DNA from: Chersky-840 sp963811775
GTDB lineage: Bacteria; Actinomycetota; Acidimicrobiia; Acidimicrobiales; UBA8190
Direction: 5' to 3'
NCBI GenBank assembly: GCA_963811775.1
Contig: CAWESO010000009.1
Coordinates: forward strand, 124,001 to 188,000
DNA length: 64,000 nucleotides
Shown here in pieces: positions 34,602 through 42,480 of the stretch. Each line of letters opens with the position of its first letter. Within the stretch, counting starts at the first letter, position 1. Below the pieces are notes generated by a model, which saw only the letters and a list, made by a program, of their open reading frames with translations, searched no databases and was not told where the DNA came from. The translations under genes and the position numbers were made by a program.

Positions 34602-36086
34602 TTACCACGGTAGGCCGTCGCCGGGTGCGACTCCGATGCGCCGGAGCGCATCCATCAATGAGCCGTCTGGAGGTTGCGCCGTGTCGATCAGTGCGGCCGA
34701 TGGCCACGGGTCTTCGACGCGAGCCATGGCCCTCCCGATCTCGACGGTGGCCTCTGAGAGGTCCGTCCCATGTTGGTGTCGTGCCGTGATCCGCTCTTCG
34801 GCAACAGAGGATGGGGCGTTGCAACGCAATTCAACCAGATCAGCCGAAACCTCCTCGGCCAGAATCCGAGCGAACTGCCTCTGGGAATCATCGATCCAGG
34901 ATGCATCGAGAACGACCGTCGAGCCGAGACCCAAATGCTGTCGGGCGCCGCCGATCAGTTGATGGTAAACGGCGTTCGTTTCACTCGGTGAATAGCGGCC
35001 CTGACGGAACGTCGTCGCGGCGGGCACGTCCCCCGCTCTTTCCGATCGGTCTCGGCGGACTTCGTCGGAACTGAGCACAATCCCCCCCAGCGCACTTCCC
35101 AATTTCGCAGCCAGCGTCGACTTTCCCGAACCGGGGAGACCCCCAACAAGTACCAGACGAACCCGACCCCGCTCGAGATGCATCAGGGCGAGCTTCAAGA
35201 GCAGACCTGCCTCATCGGCACCGGCGGGGTCACCCTGCTCGTGACGGATGCATGCCACTTTCGTCCGGACATAGGCCCGCAGGGCCACGAACGTGTGCAA
35301 CAGCGTCCGGGGCAGAGATTCCCCGATCTCCGTCTCATAGTCGCCGACGAATCGGATGGCCGCCTCAGGATGGCCGAGACGCTCAAGATCCATGACGAGG
35401 AAGGCAACGTCAGCCAAGACGTCACCGAAGCGGAGGCGGTCGTCGAACTCGAGGCAGTCAAGGATCCTCGGCCCGTCCTCGAGGCAGTAGATGTCGTCGG
35501 CTTGGAGGTCCCCGTGTCCATCGCAGACCTGGCCGGCGGCAATGCGACCCATGAACAGCGGATCTCTACCTTTCAAATAGCGTCGGACACCGGACACCAC
35601 GGCATCGTGGGTCCGCCGATCCACGATCCGACCTACAAATTGGGTCATCGCGACCACGTTCGCCTCGAATTGCCGAGCCACCTCTGGCGTTGAGGCGCCG
35701 GCTGATATCGCCTCCGAGCGATCGGCGCGAGCGTGGAAATCAGCCAGGACTCGAGCCACGTTCCCCAGTTCGGCGGCCCAAACCGTCTCGGGACAGGAAC
35801 TGACGATCCGGGCCAATGAGCGCTCGGGGGGCAGGCGACGCATCACGACGGCATGATCGAGTGTCTGACCCTCCATTGTGAGGTCGGCGACTCCCAAGTA
35901 GACGTCAGGTGCGAGTCGGCGATTGAGCTCGACCTCGCGCCGGCAGTCTTGTGCCCGAGCACTCAGCGTCGAGAAGTCGGCGAAGTCGAAATGAAGCGGC
36001 TTGCGCAGCTTCAGGACTCGGTCGCCTAAGAACAACAAGACCGAGATGTGCGTCTCACGAATCGATACGGTGTCCCCTAGCCCCAT
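34602..36086 (-). CDS. Two-domain kinase: APH-like N-terminus and P-loop kinase C-terminus (Rv2004c-like), 494 aa
   Basis: Soluble protein of about 500 aa. Residues 1-310 form an aminoglycoside-phosphotransferase-like lobe (FLGDRVLKLRKPLHFDFADF, then the catalytic loop VCDGHGDLQADDIYCL and FDDRLRFGDVLADVAFL). Residues 320-494 form a gluconate-kinase-like P-loop domain with Walker A GGLPGSGKSTLAAKL and VVLDASWIDDSQRQ. M. tuberculosis Rv2004c, in the DosR regulon, has the same arrangement. The ATG at 36086 is taken rather than the adjacent GTG. Divergent from the universal stress gene. Confidence 0.92.
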   Translation of the reverse strand: MGLGDTVSIRETHISVLLFLGDRVLKLRKPLHFDFADFSTLSARAQDCRREVELNRRLAPDVYLGVADLTMEGQTLDHAVVMRRLPPERSLARIVSSCPETVWAAELGNVARVLADFHARADRSEAISAGASTPEVARQFEANVVAMTQFVGRIVDRRTHDAVVSGVRRYLKGRDPLFMGRIAAGQVCDGHGDLQADDIYCLEDGPRILDCLEFDDRLRFGDVLADVAFLVMDLERLGHPEAAIRFVGDYETEIGESLPRTLLHTFVALRAYVRTKVACIRHEQGDPAGADEAGLLLKLALMHLERGRVRLVLVGGLPGSGKSTLAAKLGSALGGIVLSSDEVRRDRSERAGDVPAATTFRQGRYSPSETNAVYHQLIGGARQHLGLGSTVVLDASWIDDSQRQFARILAEEVSADLVELRCNAPSSVAEERITARHQHGTDLSEATVEIGRAMARVEDPWPSAALIDTAQPPDGSLMDALRRIGVAPGDGLPW

Positions 36087-36232
36087 CACGGCGTGCGCCG
36101 GTAGGCGCTACTTCCGATGCCAAGATCCACGATCCCTCGAGGATACTCCAGAGAACGCGACCGACACCCGTGGAGACCAGAAGGAACCGCGTTTGCACGA
36201 TGGAGCCTCTTCCTGACTGAAACGTGCAACGA

Positions 36233-36246
36233 TTTGGTCGTCCAAA
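36233..36246. promoter_or_regulatory. Inverted repeat upstream of the universal stress gene
   Basis: TTTGGTCGTCCAAA, a perfect 5-bp stem with TCGT spacer, 25 bases before the GTG of the stress gene. It could be an operator; it does not match a DosR box. Confidence 0.3.
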
Positions 36247-36270
36247 CCAATTTCTGGAGGAGAAACGGTC

Positions 36271-36717
36271 GTGGCCGACGCAGGCACAGAGTCCGTTCGT
36301 AGAATCGTGGTAGGGGTCGACGGCTCCCCGAGCTCACTCGCTGCCTTGAACTGGGCGGCTCGGTATGCGGAGGCGTCAGGGGCCGTGCTCGAGGTAGTCA
36401 CATCTTGGCAATGGCCAAACACTTTTGGCGCGCCTCTGGTCGTTCCCGCCGGTTACGACCCAGATGCAGACGCTCGAGCTGTCCTTGAGCAGGCACTGAG
36501 GGCAGTCCGTCAAACGCACCCTGGCCTTGTGATCCGGCCGACCGTCGTCCAGAGTCACCCCGCGCCAGCGCTGGTTGAGGCATCTCGTGGTGCGGACCTC
36601 CTGGTCGTCGGCAGTCGTGGGCACGGGGAGTTCGCGGGCATGTTGCTGGGGTCGGTGAGCGAGCATTGCGTCGCAAATGCCCACTGTCCGGTTCTCGTTC
36701 TTCGTGACCGGACCTGA
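36271..36717 (+). CDS. Universal stress protein (UspA family), 148 aa
   Basis: ATP-binding USP domain: RRIVVGVDGSPSSLAALNWA at the start, the VV-Q-SHPAPALVEAS strand-helix, and the nucleotide motif G-S-R-G-H-G-E-F-x-G-M-L-L-G-S-V-S followed by CPVLVLRD. The M. tuberculosis counterpart Rv2623 is DosR-controlled and links ATP binding to growth arrest. GTG start with TGGAGGAG upstream. A zinc dehydrogenase follows 56 bases later. Confidence 0.95.
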   Translation: MADAGTESVRRIVVGVDGSPSSLAALNWAARYAEASGAVLEVVTSWQWPNTFGAPLVVPAGYDPDADARAVLEQALRAVRQTHPGLVIRPTVVQSHPAPALVEASRGADLLVVGSRGHGEFAGMLLGSVSEHCVANAHCPVLVLRDRT

Positions 36718-36773
36718 CCGATCATGCCGGGACCCCTTCTCCCTGACGTCTCCACCCAAACCGAAATCGCACG

Positions 36774-37799
36774 ATGACACCCGAAGGCATGGCGGCGTGG
36801 GCCGTCGACTCCCCGGGACCCATGGCGAGCCACCCGCTCGTTCGCATCGAACGTCCGAAGCCTCTCCCAGGATCGGGGCAGATCCGAGTGAGGGTGCAGG
36901 TCTGCGGCGTCTGTCGCACTGACCTGCACCTCGCCGAAGGGGACCTTGCCCCGAAACACCGGCTTGTCATTCCCGGCCACGAGGTCGTCGGCACTGTCGA
37001 CCTCGTCGGACCGGATTGCGTGCGTTTTGGCGAAGGCGTCCGAGTGGGTGTCCCGTGGCTGGCCCACACATGCGGTGCATGCCGTTTCTGTTTGGATGGA
37101 CGCGAAAATCTCTGCGTCAGGCCTCTCTTCACGGGCTGGGACCTCGATGGTGGATACGCAGAGTACGTGGTCGTCGACGAGCGGTACGCGTATCAGATTC
37201 CTGCGGCATTCAGCGACGAAGAAGCCGCCCCTCTTCTCTGTGCTGGGATCATCGGCTACCGGGCCCTGCGCCAGTCCCAGCTACCTCCTGGGGGTCGGCT
37301 CGGCATCTACGGGTTCGGGGGGTCCGCCCATCTCACCGCCCAGATCGCCATCGCCGAGGGCGCTCGAGTCCACGTGCTGACCCGGTCACCAGAAGCACGC
37401 GAGCTCGCCCTGCGGCTCGGTGTCGCCAGCGTGGGCGATGCTGACGACGCCCCGCCCGAGGCGCTCGACTCCGCCATCCTGTTCGCGCCGGTCGGCACCC
37501 TGGTCCTTCCCGCCCTGACAGCCCTCGACAGAGGGGGGACTCTGGCCGTCGCCGGGATCCATCTGACCGATATTCCGACCCTCAACTACCAGCAACACCT
37601 GTTCCAAGAGCGCACCTTGCGCAGCGTGACCGCGAACACCCGACAAGACGGCGACGAGTTCCTGGAAATCGCGGCTCGCGTCCCCCTTCGGGTGTCAACG
37701 ACCGCCTATCGCTTCGACCAGGCCGACCAAGCGCTGGAGGACCTGGCCCTCGACCGCGTGACCGGGGCGGCGGTTCTGGTGCATCCCGTTCGTTTCTGA
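36774..37799 (+). CDS. Zinc-dependent alcohol dehydrogenase family protein (AdhA/TIGR02822-like), 341 aa
   Basis: Cytoplasmic medium-chain dehydrogenase. Catalytic zinc ligands: Cys in CGVCRTDLH and the PGHEVVG His-Glu pair. The structural zinc cluster CGACRFCLDGRENLC has four cysteines. The Rossmann segment is LGIYGFGGSAHLTAQIAIAE. The GFGG-x-A-H variant and QHLFQERTLRSVTANTR are typical of the TIGR02822 subfamily. Probably co-transcribed with the stress protein; may interconvert aldehydes and alcohols during fermentative or hypoxic metabolism. Confidence 0.93.
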   Translation: MTPEGMAAWAVDSPGPMASHPLVRIERPKPLPGSGQIRVRVQVCGVCRTDLHLAEGDLAPKHRLVIPGHEVVGTVDLVGPDCVRFGEGVRVGVPWLAHTCGACRFCLDGRENLCVRPLFTGWDLDGGYAEYVVVDERYAYQIPAAFSDEEAAPLLCAGIIGYRALRQSQLPPGGRLGIYGFGGSAHLTAQIAIAEGARVHVLTRSPEARELALRLGVASVGDADDAPPEALDSAILFAPVGTLVLPALTALDRGGTLAVAGIHLTDIPTLNYQQHLFQERTLRSVTANTRQDGDEFLEIAARVPLRVSTTAYRFDQADQALEDLALDRVTGAAVLVHPVRF

Positions 37800-37894
37800 C
37801 ACGGAATCCGATCGATTCCTCGTTGTCGACCTCAAGCCCTTGACGCGGTCAGGCACGGAGTCCCATGGCGTGGGTCTCCGAAGGGAAGCCGGAT

Positions 37895-38487
37895 CTACCC
37901 TGGCTCACGGGTACTCGACGCTCCTTGTGGCACTTCCTCATCCGGCCGCTGCGCACGGTCTCGGGGGCCTGCTGGTTCGGAAGAGGCCGCCCGGTTGGGC
38001 AACAGGACGAGGACGACCACCGCCGCGCCACCCACGACGATCGCCCCCACGGTGACCGCCAGGTCCATCCCGCTCACGAAGGCCTGGCGAGCATAGATCG
38101 CGAGTTCGGTCCCTAGACGACCGCTGACGCGCTGCGCGACGGCGAGTGCGCCACCGAGAGACCCGGTGATGAGACTCGAGATCGATTCCGGGATCCGGTA
38201 GTGGGTCAGCGCCGGGGCAATCCGATCCTGATAGCGGGTGCGTCGACGATCCACTGCAACTCGCTCGATGAGGCGTGCATGCTCCGCACGATCGTGGGCA
38301 GCGCCACATTGAGGATCGTGTTGTCGAGGCTGACGACGAGGAGGCTGACGCACAGCACCGCGAGGATCGGTCCTCCACGTCGAGCAGCCCCGTCCTCGGA
38401 TCGCACTGCACCAGGTCCCGCCACCCCAGATATGCCGCCACCCTCAGCTCGAGGGCGGGCGGTAATGCGAGACGCGTTAAGGGGCAT
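37895..38487 (-). pseudogene. DHA2-type MFS drug exporter remnant with a large internal deletion
   Basis: The frame from the ATG near 38487 encodes the first helix of an EmrB/QacA-type pump (LAVLCVSLLVVSLDNTILNV, then ALPTIVRSMHASSSELQWIV). Near 38230 it jumps into another frame that encodes only the end of such a pump (SISSLITGSLGGALAVAQRV, then the last helix AVTVGAIVVGGAAVVVLVLL). About 350 residues between are missing. It overlaps the ABC ATPase stop by ten bases. Confidence 0.75.
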
Positions 38488-39175
38488 CGGCGAGGATATC
38501 GGAGGCGATTCTGCCGTCGGACATATAGACGGTGCGTCTTGCCGCTTGGGCAACGGTATGGTCGTGAGTGACGAGGAGGATGGTCACTCCGGTCGAATGA
38601 AGCTGTCGGAATACGCCGAGCATGCGCTCGACCGAAGCGCTATCGAGGTTCCCGGTGGGCTCGTCCGCGAGAAGGAGCCGTGGTTCGTTGGCAAGGGCCC
38701 GGGCGATGGCCACCCGCTGGCGTTCTCCGCCGGACAGTTTGGTGGGAAGCCGGTCCTGGCGACCCCCCAGGTCCATCTGGTCGACCAATTCCAGGGCGCG
38801 TGCGTGGCGGCTCCGGGGAGAGCGGTGCGTCCCGAACATCGCCACCTCGATGTTGGCCAGGACCGACACCTGCGGAAGCAGGTTGTGGAGTTGGAACACG
38901 AGGCCGACCTGCTCACGTCGGAAGCGGCTCATGTCGCGGATCGACCGCAGATCCTGACCATCGACGGACACCGTGCCCGACGTCGGGCTGTCGAGGGCGG
39001 CCACCAGATGCAACAGGGTGGATTTTCCGCAGCCCGATGGCCCGGTGATGGAGACGAACTCCCCGTGGCTCACGGCGAGATTCACGCCGTCGAGCGCGTG
39101 GACACCACCCTCGTAATGTTTCGTCACATCGCAGAGCTCGATGGCGAGATGTCCGTCTGGCGTGGGTTCACTCAT
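38477..39175 (-). CDS. ABC transporter ATP-binding protein (MacB/LolD type), 232 aa
   Basis: Complete ATPase: Walker A SITGPSGCGKSTLLHLV, Q-loop LVFQLHNLLPQVSVLANIEV, signature LSGGERQRVAIARAL, Walker B RLLLADEPTGNLDS, switch VTHD. It overlaps the upstream permease gene by eight bases, so both are made together and form an exporter with the 51-aa membrane protein. Paralogous to the system at the start of the window. Confidence 0.97.
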   Translation of the reverse strand: MSEPTPDGHLAIELCDVTKHYEGGVHALDGVNLAVSHGEFVSITGPSGCGKSTLLHLVAALDSPTSGTVSVDGQDLRSIRDMSRFRREQVGLVFQLHNLLPQVSVLANIEVAMFGTHRSPRSRHARALELVDQMDLGGRQDRLPTKLSGGERQRVAIARALANEPRLLLADEPTGNLDSASVERMLGVFRQLHSTGVTILLVTHDHTVAQAARRTVYMSDGRIASDILADAP

Positions 39176-40286
39176 AGCTGAGAGCCTTCAACGGTGACAG
39201 CAGGGCGGCGCGAGTAGCTGGATAGAGCCCCCCGATCAGGGTCATGGCCAAGGCGGTGTAGAGCGCCCGCCAGAATGCTGAGGGCGTGTAATTGGCGTGG
39301 AGCACTCCCTTGAGTTCCGGCAGTTGCTCGAGCAGCCCCGTGACCGCGAACGCCAGTGCCACGCCGATGATCGCACCGATCAGCGCCAGAGCCATGTTCT
39401 CCCCCAGGAGCAGGCCCACCATCCTTCGCCGGGTCCACCCGATCGCACGGAGGAGCCCGAGCTCTCGGGTCCGTTCGAAGAGGGACAGCAACATCGTGTT
39501 GCCCACGATGACCGCGCCGATCAACACGGCCAGAAACGTGCTCCCGGTGACAGCAGCCCTCAGGTACACGAGATTCCGGTCGGCCCGTCCGAATTGCGCC
39601 GCCGTCCGTATGGTGGTGAGTTCAGGCATGTTCGTGTCGATTCGATGGGCGACAGTACTGGGGGACACTCCCTTGGCGTCTTTCACGAACACCATGGTCA
39701 CAATGCCGGGCACTCGGTTGTAGCCCTGGACCGCGGGGAGGGGAAACATGGCACCCGAGTCCCCGAAGCTGTTCCCCGTCGAATAGATGCCCGTGACGGT
39801 ATTCCAGGTGCCGTTGGCATGGAACCGTGAGCCGACACGGAGCCCGAAATTCGAGGCGGCGCGCCAGCCCAACAGGACCTGGTTAGTCGCGTTGGCCCGG
39901 TAGGCATGCCCGGACAGGATCGTGACGCCGAACGGAGCAAGGTCAGACGGGGCGATCCCGATTTCGATGAAGACCGGCGTCGCCGCACTCAGATGCTCGG
40001 TTTCCACCAGCACCCCGACCGTCCCCCGCACTCCGGGGGTATGCGCCAATCGGCTGAGCTCGCCCGTGTCGATCGTGCTGGACAGGAGGTCGGTGGAATT
40101 CTTCTGAGCCACGGTGAAGTCGGCCTTACCGATCGAGATGATGGCGGCGGCAGACTGCTCGAGCCCGCTGCTCGTGACCGCCAACGTCACGACTGTCATG
40201 ACGGCAAAGGCGATGGCCAGAACCAGACCCAGGGACCTGGCCTTCTTGGACCACAGGTTCCAAAAGGCGAACTCCAGAAAACTCAT
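39168..40286 (-). CDS. FtsX/MacB-type ABC permease, single-block, 372 aa
   Basis: Four-helix permease: helix 1 (LGLVLAIAFAVMTVVTLAV), an extracytoplasmic MacB-PCD-like domain (about 45-245), then the FtsX block with helices at about 255, 305 and 345. The coupling sequence FERTRELGLLRAIGWTRRRM is present. The start is taken at the ATG 40286, which overlaps the stop of the 51-aa gene as ATGA; a GTG 33 bases upstream is possible. Half the length of the permease at 577. Confidence 0.95.
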   Translation of the reverse strand: MSFLEFAFWNLWSKKARSLGLVLAIAFAVMTVVTLAVTSSGLEQSAAAIISIGKADFTVAQKNSTDLLSSTIDTGELSRLAHTPGVRGTVGVLVETEHLSAATPVFIEIGIAPSDLAPFGVTILSGHAYRANATNQVLLGWRAASNFGLRVGSRFHANGTWNTVTGIYSTGNSFGDSGAMFPLPAVQGYNRVPGIVTMVFVKDAKGVSPSTVAHRIDTNMPELTTIRTAAQFGRADRNLVYLRAAVTGSTFLAVLIGAVIVGNTMLLSLFERTRELGLLRAIGWTRRRMVGLLLGENMALALIGAIIGVALAFAVTGLLEQLPELKGVLHANYTPSAFWRALYTALAMTLIGGLYPATRAALLSPLKALSYE

Positions 40287-40438
40287 CGTTCTGCCACGAA
40301 GGAGATCGACCGTGCCCAACCCGGACCGTACGCCGCCGTCAGGAGGGCGGCGCCTCCCACGCTCACCGGTACCCGAGCGGCCTGACCCGTGCGCATCGCC
40401 GCGATCGCAAGCACCAGAGCCAGTACCAGGAGCGCCAT
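40283..40438 (-). CDS. 51-aa single-helix membrane microprotein, first gene of the exporter operon
   Basis: MALLVLALVLAIAAMRTGQA opens the protein, followed by a second mildly hydrophobic stretch VSVGGAALLTAAYGPGW and a short polar tail. AAGGACAGG lies directly upstream of the ATG, and the stop overlaps the permease start (ATGA). Strong ribosome site plus coupling support real translation. It may be a small accessory subunit of the exporter. No family recognised. Confidence 0.65.
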   Translation of the reverse strand: MALLVLALVLAIAAMRTGQAARVPVSVGGAALLTAAYGPGWARSISFVAER

Positions 40439-40607
40439 GACCTGTCCTTCGTTATGGCTCGGCCTTCCAGGGGGGCCAGCGCCCTCTTGCAGGCGTGGCC
40501 TGCGCGCCGAGATGCCAGTAGGGCCAAATGTCATTCTATGGCCGAGGTGAGGCGACCGATCGGGACCGTTGACTCAGGTGCAGAGTGCCTGGGCCTATCA
40601 CCAAATG

Positions 40608-40680
40608 CGCCCCCGGCAGGACTCGAACCTGCGACGCACGGTTTAGGAAACCGACGCTCTATCCTCTGAGCTACGGGGGC
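40608..40680 (-). tRNA. tRNA-Arg (CCT anticodon)
   Basis: 73-nt cloverleaf: acceptor GCCCCCG/CGGGGGC, D-arm GCTC-AGAGGATA-GAGC, anticodon loop TTCCTAA with CCT at positions 34-36, T-loop GGTTCGAATCC, discriminator G. The CCA end is not encoded. It reads AGG codons. The first anticodon-stem pair is a T-T mismatch; the others pair. Confidence 0.95.
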
Positions 40681-40775
40681 AGTGGCTCCGTAGACACTAG
40701 TTTCCCGTCCGGGATCGACCATCGACGTGGACTGCTGCGTTCCGAGTCCGGACGTCGGCACGGGACCGGTGACGG

Positions 40776-40781
40776 TACGCT
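40776..40781 (+). promoter_or_regulatory. TANNNT -10 box of a leaderless start
   Basis: TACGCT, exactly six bases before the GTG at 40788. Confidence 0.45.
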
Positions 40782-40787
40782 GTTGTC

Positions 40788-40853
40788 GTGATCTTTATCT
40801 TCCGCAAGCTCCTCGCTGTTCTCAAGGTCCGGAGGGAGCGGCGTCGGAGATAA
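40788..40853 (+). CDS. 21-aa basic microprotein, leaderless
   Basis: GTG frame MIFIFRKLLAVLKVRRERRR plus one Arg and TAA. A short hydrophobic start followed by a strongly basic tail suggests membrane or RNA binding. Support comes from the TACGCT box at leaderless spacing, identical to that of several real genes in the window. It is too short for family recognition. Confidence 0.35.
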   Translation: MIFIFRKLLAVLKVRRERRRR

Positions 40854-40917
40854 TGCCGTCCCCCCGGGGCTGTGACCGCGATTCGCCCTCATGGGCAGTC
40901 ACCCGCTCGTGGCACGC

Positions 40918-41316
40918 CTACCGGAGTCGGAGCAAGCCCACGCTCGTGGGCCGGAACCCGCAGGACTCGACGTAGAAGGCTCGCAGGCCGTCGTCGAAGT
41001 CGACATGGAGCCACTCGCACCCCGCCTTCGTGGCGCCGACTCGCGCCGCGGCCACCAACGCGGTCCCGATTCCAATGCCGCGGCAGTCGGGCGTCACCAT
41101 CGTGTCCTGGAGCCATGCATGGCGGCCCCCGTCCCAGATCGTGTTCACGAAACCCACCAGGCGTCCGCCTTGGCGGGCGACGACCCACCCGAGGCTGTGT
41201 TCGGAGAGAACCGCGGTCCATGCCGTTCGCTGCGCGCCGGTCGGCGCGCCATCGAAGGCCAGTGCATGGAGGCGGTCGAGCTCGGCATCTGCGATCTGTC
41301 CGCGCCATTCATACAT
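40918..41316 (-). CDS. GNAT family N-acetyltransferase, 132 aa
   Basis: Acetyltransferase with motif A TMVTPDCRGIGIGTALVAAA and motif B FDDGLRAFYVESCGFRPTS. WVVARQGGRLVGFVNTIWDG is the preceding strand pair. The ATG at 41316 (MYEWRGQ) is a minimal start; the GTG at 41340 adds eight residues. The CPBP gene lies just upstream on the same strand. Substrate unknown. Confidence 0.88.
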   Translation of the reverse strand: MYEWRGQIADAELDRLHALAFDGAPTGAQRTAWTAVLSEHSLGWVVARQGGRLVGFVNTIWDGGRHAWLQDTMVTPDCRGIGIGTALVAAARVGATKAGCEWLHVDFDDGLRAFYVESCGFRPTSVGLLRLR

Positions 41317-41380
41317 GACGGCCTGGTCTTCGCACGACACGGTGACATCTTGCCCGAACAGCCCTTCTCGACGGAGATCG

Positions 41381-42202
41381 TCAGGGGAGCCATGACACCC
41401 GACCGTGGAGGGCCACGTAACCCACGAACGCACCGGCGTCGATGAGGGTGTGGGCCAGGACCAAGCGCGGGAGCCGACCCTGGCGCTGGTAGAGCCTTCC
41501 GAAGATGAGCCCCATGACCATGTTGCCGATGAAGCCACCGAATCCCTGGTAGAGGTGGTACGCGCCCCGGAGCACGGCGCTCGTGGCCAGGGACCGGTTG
41601 TCACTCCACGAAAGTTGGCCGAGGCGGTGCAGCAGGTAACCGCACACCACGACTTCCTCCAGCACACCGTTCTGCCCCGCCGCCAGCACCAGGACCGGGA
41701 TCCGCCACCAGGTGGCGGGCAGGGTCGTCGGCACGACGCGGACGCTCAGGCCGGCATGAAAGGCACCGAGGTAGAGCAGCAAACCGGCGCCGCCGATGCA
41801 AGTGGCTAGGGCCGCTCCCCATGCCACCTCCCGGCCCGGTCGGGTCGTGTCGAGCCCCAGTGTCCCCAGGGACTCATTCGACCGCGTGAGCAGGTAGGCG
41901 ACGAGCACCACCGGGACGACGGTCAGGGCGATGCCGACCAGCTGATACGCCAGGTTCAACACCGAGCTGTTCGCCACCGCCGAGGGGTTGAGCACGGCGG
42001 TCTGGGCCCGCAGGGACGTGCCCGACGACAGCGAGCGGATGAGGTCCAGCACGGCGTAGACAGCTGACGCGCCGAGCGACAGCGCGAGTACCACCCATAT
42101 CTCTTGTGCCAGGGCCCGGCGAGTGACCGGAACGGCGGGAACGGCGGCGGGACCTGCGACGACGTCGCGCCATGCTCCGTCCCCCGTTGGATTCTCGTGC
42201 AC
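41381..42202 (-). CDS. CPBP family (Abi/CAAX-protease-like) intramembrane protein, 273 aa
   Basis: Membrane protein with about seven helices. The first motif of the CPBP family is GVLEEVVVCGYLLHRL, where the usual Arg of EExxxR is a Cys. AYHLYQGFGGFIGNMVMGL and HTLIDAGAFVGY supply the second and third motif histidines. Members are glutamic-type proteases or degenerate relatives; the Arg loss leaves the activity doubtful. GTG start with TAGCCT six bases before it. Confidence 0.85.
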   Translation of the reverse strand: MHENPTGDGAWRDVVAGPAAVPAVPVTRRALAQEIWVVLALSLGASAVYAVLDLIRSLSSGTSLRAQTAVLNPSAVANSSVLNLAYQLVGIALTVVPVVLVAYLLTRSNESLGTLGLDTTRPGREVAWGAALATCIGGAGLLLYLGAFHAGLSVRVVPTTLPATWWRIPVLVLAAGQNGVLEEVVVCGYLLHRLGQLSWSDNRSLATSAVLRGAYHLYQGFGGFIGNMVMGLIFGRLYQRQGRLPRLVLAHTLIDAGAFVGYVALHGRVSWLP

Positions 42203-42208
42203 GACGGG

Positions 42209-42214
42209 AGGCTA
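42209..42214 (-). promoter_or_regulatory. TANNNT -10 box of a leaderless start
   Basis: TAGCCT on the minus strand, six bases before the GTG at 42202. Confidence 0.5.
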
Positions 42215-42380
42215 CCGTCGCGCCCGGCCAGGTCCCGGGCGGCGAGTCGGCCCACAACGCACCAGATGTCGCCTTCCTCCCCATGGCGTCTTGCTGGGTT
42301 GTTCGAGCCCCGTCGTCCCGGCCCCGCGCACACCAGCAGTAATGCCGAACCCACACTCCGTGGGGTGAACAAAATAAGTG

Positions 42381-42409
42381 TTGAATTCGGTGCATCGAGG
42401 GGTAGTAAT
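42381..42409 (+). promoter_or_regulatory. Candidate promoter of the Ig-like surface protein
   Basis: TTGAAT (42381-42386), 16 bases, then TAGTAAT. It lies in a locally AT-rich patch 72 bases upstream of the GTG at 42481. Confidence 0.35.
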
Positions 42410-42480
42410 GGCGGGAGAGCTATCCTCCCGGGCCCGCGTCAGGCATCGGTGAACGGGTCCCAGCGCGGAAGAGGTCTGAC

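Noticed and set aside
36733..36747. GGGACCCCTTCTCCC upstream of the zinc dehydrogenase as a fourth DosR-like site
   Set aside because: The arm spacing is one base longer and the centre differs from the other three; too weak.
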